DNA from: Bacillota bacterium
GTDB taxonomy: Bacteria > Bacillota_I > Bacilli_A > Erysipelotrichales > Erysipelotrichaceae
Direction of reading: 5' to 3'
DNA: 6,470 bases
Assembly: GCA_023387245.1 (NCBI GenBank)
Contig: JAEWIH010000027.1
Coordinates: 1-6,470, forward strand
Shown: positions 1 through 4,331 of the stretch, piece after piece
How the letters are laid out: each line of letters begins with the position of its first letter
Numbering within the stretch: the stretch's first letter is position 1
The notes under the pieces: generated by a model
What the model saw: only the letters and a program-made list of their open reading frames with translations
Databases searched by the model: none
What the model was told of the DNA's origin: nothing
Translations under genes and position numbers: made by a program

Positions 1-900
1 GTTGTTGATAGTGCCGATTTAAATTTAAATATTTCTCGTGAGATGTTACAAAATGATCGTCAACTACAATTAATCGCAAGTCGAATTAATAAAAAAATTA
101 AATCTGAATTAGAATCTTTATTACTAAATGATCGAGAAAAATATGAACAATTTTATGATCAATTTGGTCCAAGTTTAAAATATGGAGTATGGGCTAATTT
201 TGGTGCCAATAAAGATGAGTTAGTTGATTTATTGTTATTTAAATCAGTAAATAAAAATGCTTATGTAACTTTAAAAGAATATATCGAATCAATGCCAGAT
301 ACTCAAAAAGAAATTTATTATGTATCTAGTAGTAGTATTGAAACTGCTAAAAGATTACCTGTTATGGAAATGGCAACTAGTCATAATTATGATGTTTTAG
401 TTTTGATGAATGATGTTGATGAATTTGCGATTAAGAGTTTAGTTAAATATGCCGATAAAGAATTTAAGGCTCTAAATCAAGGCGAACTTAATTTAAGTGA
501 AGAAGAGGCTAAAGAAGTTGAAAATTTAAGTCAAGATCATAAACATCTACTTGAAGTTTTAAAAGAAGCATTAAAAGATGATGTAAGTGAAGTTAAAATT
601 TCTATGCGATTAAAGAGTGCCTCGGTATGTTTAGTTAGTGGCGAGGGAGTTAGTTTTGAAATGGAAAAAGTTATGGCTAAATCTCTAGATGCTACTCAGC
701 ATATTAAGGCTCAAAGAATATTAGAAATTAATCCTAATCATAGTCTTTTCAAAGCTTTAGTTAAAATGGATGATGACGAGTTGAAAGAAGTGGCTAGTGT
801 ATTATTAGATCAAGCATTATTAATTGAAGGATTTATGCCTAAAGATAGCATCGAATTTTCAAATAAAATTTCTAAATTAATGGTCAAAATGATGGAGTAA
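1..900 (+). CDS. htpG: Molecular chaperone HtpG (bacterial Hsp90), C-terminal part, 5' end outside window
   Basis: The reading frame is open from base 1 to the TAA at 898-900 (299 codons), so the start lies upstream; the ATG at 43 is internal. HtpG is a cytosolic, dimeric, ATP-driven chaperone, usually about 620-640 residues, so roughly the last half is present. The first codons read DSADLNLNISREMLQNDRQ, the middle-domain block of the family; the Arg encoded at 37-39 corresponds to the conserved arginine that reaches the ATP gamma-phosphate. The stretch QFGPSLKYGVW, then ANKDELVDLLLF, finishes the middle domain. The C-terminal dimerisation domain follows from about codon 175, with the typical RILEINPNHSLFKAL near codons 240-255 and a final helical LLDQALLIEGF segment. 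The N-terminal ATPase domain cannot be assessed. The last bases carry the ribosome-binding site of the next gene, so the two are probably co-transcribed. Identification is by recognised motifs and is secure. Confidence 0.96.
   Translation, partial: VVDSADLNLNISREMLQNDRQLQLIASRINKKIKSELESLLLNDREKYEQFYDQFGPSLKYGVWANFGANKDELVDLLLFKSVNKNAYVTLKEYIESMPDTQKEIYYVSSSSIETAKRLPVMEMATSHNYDVLVLMNDVDEFAIKSLVKYADKEFKALNQGELNLSEEEAKEVENLSQDHKHLLEVLKEALKDDVSEVKISMRLKSASVCLVSGEGVSFEMEKVMAKSLDATQHIKAQRILEINPNHSLFKALVKMDDDELKEVASVLLDQALLIEGFMPKDSIEFSNKISKLMVKMME
894..897 (+). promoter_or_regulatory. Ribosome-binding site for the gene at 905
   Basis: GGAG lies inside the last codons of htpG, 7 bases before the ATG at 905. 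It supports that start and suggests coupled translation with htpG. Confidence 0.7.
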
Positions 901-904
901 TTTA

Positions 905-1576
905 ATGGATAAAAAGTTAGAAGCTTTAAAAAAATTAGCCAAAATGGATGGCTATCAAATTATTAATGATACTATTGCTCGTTTAAAAAAAATTGGATTA
1001 GATGATAGAATTATTGATAATATGTTAGTTTATGCTTATCAAAAGTCTGGCAATAAGGAATTAGATTTTTTAAAGTTTGAAAAAATATTGAATACTTTAC
1101 CAATGATTGATTATGAAGAAACGGGTGAAGAAGATAAGACTAAGTCGCTAGTTTTGAGTATGGAAGAGGCTAATTTTCTAATTGATTTATTACAAAATCC
1201 TACTAAATTACTTAACAAAGACATTAATTTTGTATATATTTATGCGACTTTAGAATATGCAGATTCACCAATCGAACATATTCGTTTTATGAATAATATA
1301 TCGATATTACATTTAATTTCATTAATTGTTAAGCATGAATATGATGACGTTAATTTAAATAATTGTCGTGTAAAATATGTTAGTGATCAAAGTAATGAAG
1401 AGGTTTGGTTATCTAATGTTCATTTAAAATCTTTAGTTAATGAATGGCTAGTTGAAAAAAATGATGGTTTAGAAATTTATTTTGGGGATGATGAATTAAT
1501 TATTAAATTATTTGTTAATAATACTCAAAATATTCAGTATGGAATGTTGGAATATTTAAAAAAAGAATTAAATTAA
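905..1576 (+). CDS. Hypothetical protein, possible DnaD/DnaB-like helical segment at N-terminus
   Basis: I do not recognise this 223-residue protein with confidence. It is predicted soluble: there is no signal peptide or membrane segment, and it is rich in Lys, Glu, Asp, Leu and Asn. Residues 1-65 look entirely helical. Residues 17-65, including GLDDRIIDNMLVYAYQ and then LDFLKFEKILNTL, resemble the C-terminal DnaD/DnaB2 domain of Bacillota replication-initiation proteins, where a helix ending in a Y-x3-I-L-x2-W type motif is usual; here Lys and Leu replace the aromatic positions. An acidic linker (about 69-80, EETGEEDK) joins this to a C-terminal region of about 140 residues with mixed helix and strand character and no recognised motif. 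It starts 4 bases after htpG with a well-placed GGAG and ends in a bidirectional terminator, so it is the last gene of the htpG unit. Codon and base use match the neighbours. The DnaD link is inference from pattern only; a lineage-specific protein is equally possible. Confidence 0.75.
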   Translation: MDKKLEALKKLAKMDGYQIINDTIARLKKIGLDDRIIDNMLVYAYQKSGNKELDFLKFEKILNTLPMIDYEETGEEDKTKSLVLSMEEANFLIDLLQNPTKLLNKDINFVYIYATLEYADSPIEHIRFMNNISILHLISLIVKHEYDDVNLNNCRVKYVSDQSNEEVWLSNVHLKSLVNEWLVEKNDGLEIYFGDDELIIKLFVNNTQNIQYGMLEYLKKELN

Positions 1577-1600
1577 AAAAAGCGGATTACCGCTTTTTTT
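1575..1600. terminator. Bidirectional Rho-independent terminator between convergent genes
   Basis: AGCGG and CCGCT flank a 4-base loop (ATTA, 1586-1589). Seven A precede the GC part (1575-1581) and seven T follow it (1594-1600), giving an 11-bp perfect stem. The T run serves the plus-strand gene ending at 1576 and the A run becomes a U run for the minus-strand gene ending at 1603. The stem overlaps the last two bases of the plus-strand stop codon. Confidence 0.92.
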
Positions 1601-1602
1601 GG

Positions 1603-2232
1603 TTAAACAATAACTCGTTGATTTTTATGTTTTCCCTCTACAACAAATACTTTATGATTACTACCAAGTTCAATAGCTAAACAATCATCAATAACAGTAA
1701 TTCTTTGTTGATTAATTTTTTTATAGGCACTAATTATTAAATCAGTCTTAAAAGCCTGAGGAGATTGAATGCGCATGAAATTATTATCATGGATTGAAGC
1801 TTGAATATAACCATCTTTCATTATTTTGATACTTTCATTTAATTTAATTGCTAGTGTAGCAGCACAATGATTATTCATAGCTTCTAACAAATTATCAATT
1901 TCTTCTTGATCGACCCATGGTCTAGCTCCATCATGAATTAAGACAATATCTTCTTTAACTGCCATTAATGCTATAAAAATAGAATCTTGTCTCGATGGGC
2001 CAGCATTAACATGAATAACTTTTTTTAATGAATGGCTAAGAACATTATTTTTCATATCGCAAGGATTAGTAATAACGATAATTTGATGGCAGCGTTCATC
2101 ATTTAAAAATAGTTGAATTGACTTTTCAAGAACAGTTATTTGTTCTCTTTTAAGAATTTTAAAAACTTTATTATAACTTTCACCCTTAGTCGCATTTTTT
2201 CCAGCAGCATTAATAATTACACTATATTTCAT
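1603..2232 (-). CDS. ispD: Divergent IspD-family cytidylyltransferase (MEP pathway-like), with altered active site
   Basis: This is a nucleotidyltransferase of the IspD/TarI family, 209 residues against about 225-240 usually. IspD makes CDP-ME from MEP and CTP in isoprenoid synthesis. Visible family blocks are the N-terminal strand with AAGK (9-12), Lys22, GPSRQDS (78-84), HDGARPWV (100-107), SPQAF (157-161) and VEGKHKN (198-204). Compared by eye with E. coli IspD, the glycine-rich loop lacks the usual G-x-R-M (Thr15 at the place of Arg20). Asp149 stands where Arg157 is expected and Arg206 replaces Lys213, while the Lys27 equivalent (Lys22) and Asp106 equivalent (Asp101) remain. The protein stops in the last strand and lacks the usual TPEDL helix; no continuation is visible in another frame before the terminator. 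The start has GGAGAG upstream on the minus strand. It stands alone, without ispF or other MEP genes nearby. It may be a weakened or repurposed enzyme; ribitol-phosphate cytidylyltransferase is the alternative. The family call is firm, the substrate uncertain. Confidence 0.8.
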   Translation of the reverse strand: MKYSVIINAAGKNATKGESYNKVFKILKREQITVLEKSIQLFLNDERCHQIIVITNPCDMKNNVLSHSLKKVIHVNAGPSRQDSIFIALMAVKEDIVLIHDGARPWVDQEEIDNLLEAMNNHCAATLAIKLNESIKIMKDGYIQASIHDNNFMRIQSPQAFKTDLIISAYKKINQQRITVIDDCLAIELGSNHKVFVVEGKHKNQRVIV

Positions 2233-2241
2233 AATAAGAAT

Positions 2242-2247
2242 CTCTCC
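2242..2247 (-). promoter_or_regulatory. Ribosome-binding site of the IspD-like gene
   Basis: On the minus strand GGAGAG lies 9 bases before the ATG (2232-2230). It supports the chosen start. Confidence 0.6.
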
Positions 2248-2262
2248 ATAATTATTGACAAT

Positions 2263-2271
2263 ATTTTATCA
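2263..2271 (-). promoter_or_regulatory. Candidate extended -10 promoter for the IspD-like gene
   Basis: The minus strand reads TGATAAAAT, i.e. TG-n-TAAAAT, with no good -35 at the usual distance. Transcription would start near 2256, giving a leader of about 24 bases that contains the GGAGAG ribosome-binding site. The surrounding DNA is very AT-rich, so chance matches to -10 elements are common; the TG extension and the fitting distance are the only support. Confidence 0.4.
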
Positions 2272-2286
2272 TTAATTTTTAAATTT

Positions 2287-2295
2287 TGGTATACT
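2287..2295 (+). promoter_or_regulatory. Candidate extended -10 promoter for rpsF-ssb-rpsR
   Basis: TGGTATACT is an extended -10 (TG-n-TATACT). A weak -35 (TTATCA, 2266-2271) lies 18 bases upstream. Transcription would start near 2302 and give a leader of about 137 bases. Competing options are a perfect TTGACA at 2255-2260 with a poor -10 (TTTAAA, 2278-2283), and consensus TATAAT at 2297-2302 and 2310-2315 without a convincing -35. A promoter for the ribosomal operon is expected in this gap; which element is used cannot be settled by eye. Confidence 0.5.
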
Positions 2296-2301
2296 TTATA
2301 A

Positions 2302-2438
2302 TAGATGTTTATAATAAATTAAGATAATTGTATGATTGAGGTTGCTATTTGAGTTAGTTTATGATATTCTTTGTTAGAATAAAAGCGATTTTATTCCTTG
2401 CTCAAATTGAGCCATTAGACCAAAAGGAGGTGTGCGTA
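2302..2438 (+). promoter_or_regulatory. Structured 5' leader of rpsF, candidate cis-acting autoregulatory RNA
   Basis: The leader holds several exact complementary segments. Stem P1 is ATTTGAG (2347-2353) with CTCAAAT (2401-2407), extended across a small internal loop by GGTT (2340-2343) with AGCC (2410-2413). Inside it, P2 is GAATAAAA (2377-2384) with TTTTATTC (2389-2396), closing a GCGA loop of the GNRA type. Competing pairings are TATTCT (2365-2370) with AGAATA (2376-2381), GCTC (2400-2403) with GAGC (2409-2412), and TTCCTT (2394-2399) with the Shine-Dalgarno AAGGAG (2424-2429). The last would hide the ribosome-binding site and cannot coexist with full P2. Leaders of rpsF operons are known to bind the S6:S18 complex in many bacteria; I do not see the CCG-containing element of that known RNA here. 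Function is inference; no folding energy was calculated. Confidence 0.4.
2422..2431 (+). promoter_or_regulatory. Strong Shine-Dalgarno of rpsF, fixes its start
   Basis: AAAAGGAGGT is a near-complete match to the 16S rRNA 3' end and lies 7 bases before the ATG at 2439. It decides in favour of this start over the in-frame ATG at 2361, which would add 26 residues foreign to the S6 family. Confidence 0.93.
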
Positions 2439-2738
2439 ATGAGAAAATATGAGTTAATGTACATCGTAAATGCTGAATTGGAAGAAAGTGCGAGAGTGGA
2501 ACTTATTGAGAAGTTACACGCAATTTTGACTGATAATCATGCTACTATTTTAAAAGTAGATGAATGGGGTTTACGTGAATTTGCTTATGAGATTAATTTC
2601 CAAAAACAAGGTTATTATGTAGTAGTGGAATTTAGTACTGAAAATAATGATGCTGTTAAAGAATTTGATCGTCTAGCATTAATTAATAAAGATGTAGTTC
2701 GTCATATGATTATCCGTTTAGATGAAGTGGAGAAATAA
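2439..2738 (+). CDS. rpsF: 30S ribosomal protein S6
   Basis: This 99-residue protein has the usual S6 length. S6 binds the central domain of 16S rRNA as a heterodimer with S18, on the platform of the small subunit. The sequence starts MRKYELMYIVNAEL, the typical first strand of the ferredoxin-like fold. Then come a helix (about 17-34), the block WGLREFAYEINFQKQGYYVV (about 44-63), in which the usual lysine-rich W-G-x-R-x-L-A-Y-x-I motif is evident, and the final VVRHMIIRLDE strand near the end. The long acidic tail seen in some S6 proteins is absent. The gene leads the operon with ssb 2 bases downstream and rpsR last, so both partners of the S6:S18 pair are made from one message. The leader upstream may serve feedback control by that pair. 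Confidence 0.96.
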   Translation: MRKYELMYIVNAELEESARVELIEKLHAILTDNHATILKVDEWGLREFAYEINFQKQGYYVVVEFSTENNDAVKEFDRLALINKDVVRHMIIRLDEVEK

Positions 2739-2740
2739 GG

Positions 2741-3190
2741 ATGAATAAGGTTTTTTTAATTGGTCGTTTGACTAAAGATATTGAGTTGCGTAAGAGTGCT
2801 AATGGTATGTCTTATGCAAGATTTAGTTTGGCAGTAAATCGTCGCCGTTCTAGTAATAATGAACAGCCAAGTGCTGATTTTATAAATTGTGTTGTTTGGG
2901 ATAAAAGAGCGGAAACGATGGAACAATATTTAGGTAAAGGTTCACAAATTGCTATAGAGGGTCGTATTCAAACTGGTAGATATGAAAAAGATGGTCAATC
3001 AGTTTTTACAACTGATGTTGTGGTTGACAGTTTCGAATTTTTAGAATCTCGTTCACAAAGACAGGCTACTAATAAAGTAAATGAATTTATGAATAGTGAT
3101 TTTGATACTAGCGGTTTTGAGAATACGTCATTTGATGATAATTCAGATGAAATGTTATTAGATATAGCGAGTGATGATTTACCTTTCTAA
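2741..3190 (+). CDS. ssb: Single-stranded DNA-binding protein
   Basis: SSB coats single-stranded DNA during replication, repair and recombination and recruits partner proteins through its C-terminal tip. The 149-residue protein begins MNKVFLIGRLTKDIELR, the standard start of the OB fold, which spans about 1-103. Trp53 in FINCVVWDKRAE and the EGRIQTGRYEKDG block (73-85) are the usual DNA-contacting and oligomer-forming parts. A short, Asn/Ser/Asp-rich flexible linker (about 104-142) follows, and the protein ends in the acidic SDDLPF tip that binds SSB partners. At 149 residues it is slightly shorter than the 160-180 common in Bacillota, mainly in the linker. Its start codon lies 2 bases after the rpsF stop, with GGAG at 2729-2732 inside rpsF, so translation is probably coupled. 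Placement between rpsF and rpsR is the standard bacterial order. Confidence 0.97.
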   Translation: MNKVFLIGRLTKDIELRKSANGMSYARFSLAVNRRRSSNNEQPSADFINCVVWDKRAETMEQYLGKGSQIAIEGRIQTGRYEKDGQSVFTTDVVVDSFEFLESRSQRQATNKVNEFMNSDFDTSGFENTSFDDNSDEMLLDIASDDLPF

Positions 3191-3195
3191 TTATA

Positions 3196-3202
3196 AGGAG
3201 GG
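3196..3202 (+). promoter_or_regulatory. Shine-Dalgarno of rpsR
   Basis: AGGAGGG lies in the 15-base gap after ssb, close before the ATG at 3206. It is a strong site that lets rpsR be translated independently of ssb. Confidence 0.85.
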
Positions 3203-3205
3203 TTT

Positions 3206-3436
3206 ATGGCATTTAGAAAACAACGTGTTAGCCGGAAGAAGGTTTGTTATTTTACTAAAAATAAAATAGAATATATCGATTATAAAGATACAGAGTTATT
3301 AAATCGTTTTATTTCTCAAAATGGTAAAATCGTTCCTCGTCGGGTTTCGGGTACTAAAGCTAAGTATCAAAGAATGTTGGCGACCGCGATTAAGCGTGCT
3401 CGTCAAATGAGCTTAATTCCATACGTTAAAGATTAA
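3206..3436 (+). CDS. rpsR: 30S ribosomal protein S18
   Basis: This 76-residue protein has the normal S18 length. S18 partners S6 on the platform of the 30S subunit. The family signature is clear: [21 protein letters not shown] in the middle, then [12 protein letters not shown], then [14 protein letters not shown] at the end. Near the N-terminus a single Cys14 (KKVCYF) remains where zinc-binding S18 forms carry a Cys pair, and the later cysteine of the TG-x-C-x-K-H-Q-R motif is Lys. This is therefore a zinc-independent (C-minus) S18; the His before Gln is Tyr. No second S18 copy is visible in the window. It is the last gene of the rpsF-ssb-rpsR unit, followed by a terminator 6 bases after its stop codon. 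Confidence 0.97.
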   Translation: MAFRKQRVSRKKVCYFTKNKIEYIDYKDTELLNRFISQNGKIVPRRVSGTKAKYQRMLATAIKRARQMSLIPYVKD

Positions 3437-3442
3437 TTATAG

Positions 3443-3469
3443 AACTGACTATACGTAGTCAGTTTTTTT
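3443..3469 (+). terminator. Rho-independent terminator of the rpsF-ssb-rpsR operon
   Basis: AACTGACTA (3443-3451) and TAGTCAGTT (3456-3464) form a perfect 9-bp stem around a TACG loop of the stable UNCG type, followed by a T run reaching 3469. It separates the ribosomal operon from the yybS-gdpP-rplI unit. Confidence 0.92.
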
Positions 3470-3470
3470 A

Positions 3471-3479
3471 TGTTAAAAT
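3471..3479 (+). promoter_or_regulatory. Candidate extended -10 promoter for yybS, predicting a leaderless transcript
   Basis: TGTTAAAAT (TG-n-TAAAAT) directly follows the terminator T run. With the usual 6 bases between the -10 and the start point, +1 falls on base 3486, the A of the yybS ATG. There is no recognisable -35 and no Shine-Dalgarno between here and the start codon. Confidence 0.5.
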
Positions 3480-3485
3480 TAGATT

Positions 3486-4331
3486 ATGAATATTAAACAA
3501 ATAACGCATGGCGCGATGACAATTGCCATCTTAATTTTGATATTAATGATAGATAATTTATTTGGACATACTTTATTAGCTTTATTACCAATACTATGTC
3601 CTTTACCAATAGTTATTTATGCTTATCGTTTTCCATTTAAATCAAGTTTATTAGTAACATTATCGGCCTCTTTATTATCTTTTTTATTTGTTACTATTTA
3701 TTTTTGGGCAATTTTTACTTGTTATATAGTAGTCGGATTAAGTGTCGGTACTACGTTACGAAAATATAATAACGATAAATTAACTATCTTAATTGCTAGT
3801 GTTACTAATTTTATTGGATATATTTTATTATATTGGTTTTTTTCAAACATTATATCTCTAGATTTTGAAATGACCATTAAATACTTTTTAGAAAATTTTA
3901 AGCAGTTTGATATGTTAATGATTAAAAAAATGGTTTATTCAGCTTATGTTTTTACTAGTATTATTGAAGCTTATTTAATTGTATTTCTTTCTCAAATGTT
4001 GATGGTTCATTTATATAAAAAACCATTATTTTTTAAAAAATGGTATTTAATGACTTTTTCTAACAAAGTGATATTTTGCTTTTTTTCATTATTTTTATTA
4101 AGTGAATATGCAAGTAAGTATCATATAATCTTTATTATGATTTCTCAGTTTTCATTATGTTTTTTAGTATTAGTTGGCCATTTATGGGTTTTAAATCAAC
4201 CGTTGTTAAAAAAATATGGATTTATTAGTATTTTGATTATATTCTTTACTTTTTTTAGTGGTGCTTACTTACATCTAGGCATGGCAATATTATCTGCGAT
4301 TGGATTTAAGCTTGGAGGGTTACATGGATAA
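3486..4331 (+). CDS. yybS: DUF2232 (YybS-like) multi-pass membrane protein
   Basis: This 281-residue, strongly hydrophobic protein has about eight to nine membrane segments (roughly 10-24, 29-46, 53-70, 72-90, 99-120, 150-176, 194-207, 212-235, 245-273). The N-terminal ITHGAMTIAILILIL and the following LLPILCPLPIVIYAYRF agree with the start of the DUF2232/YybS family, whose molecular function is not established; some members look like substrate-binding parts of energy-coupling transporters. The assignment rests strongly on position: it lies directly before gdpP and rplI, as in many Bacillota. The ATG at 3486 has no ribosome-binding site and coincides with the predicted transcription start. 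The next in-frame ATG (3516) has none either and would cut into the first membrane segment. The gene overlaps gdpP by 8 bases. Phe, Ile and Leu dominate, as expected for a membrane protein. Confidence 0.82.
   Translation: MNIKQITHGAMTIAILILILMIDNLFGHTLLALLPILCPLPIVIYAYRFPFKSSLLVTLSASLLSFLFVTIYFWAIFTCYIVVGLSVGTTLRKYNNDKLTILIASVTNFIGYILLYWFFSNIISLDFEMTIKYFLENFKQFDMLMIKKMVYSAYVFTSIIEAYLIVFLSQMLMVHLYKKPLFFKKWYLMTFSNKVIFCFFSLFLLSEYASKYHIIFIMISQFSLCFLVLVGHLWVLNQPLLKKYGFISILIIFFTFFSGAYLHLGMAILSAIGFKLGGLHG
4314..4318 (+). promoter_or_regulatory. Shine-Dalgarno of gdpP, decides its start
   Basis: GGAGG within the end of yybS lies 5 bases before the ATG at 4324. The in-frame TTG at 4300 lacks such a site, so the protein is taken to start MDKLFEKLL. 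Confidence 0.88.

Noticed and set aside
43..45. ATG at 43 as the start of a complete 285-residue gene
   Set aside because: The frame is open to base 1, and the codons before it continue the HtpG middle domain (ISREMLQ). The gene is cut by the window edge rather than short.
1601..1603. Frameshift at the 3' end of the IspD-like gene explaining its short C-terminus
   Set aside because: Only 2 bases and then the terminator stem follow the stop codon, so no TPEDL-like continuation exists in any frame.
2361..2438. In-frame ATG at 2361 that would extend S6 by 26 residues
   Set aside because: It has no ribosome-binding site, the added residues do not fit S6, and AAAAGGAGGT sits exactly before the ATG at 2439.
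2300..2438. Known S6:S18-binding leader motif
   Set aside because: No CCG in a loop is present in the leader. The structure seen is therefore reported only as a candidate of unknown type.
4300..4323. TTG at 4300 as gdpP start
   Set aside because: The GGAGG at 4314-4318 is correctly spaced only for the ATG at 4324, and the shorter product has the usual GdpP N-terminus.
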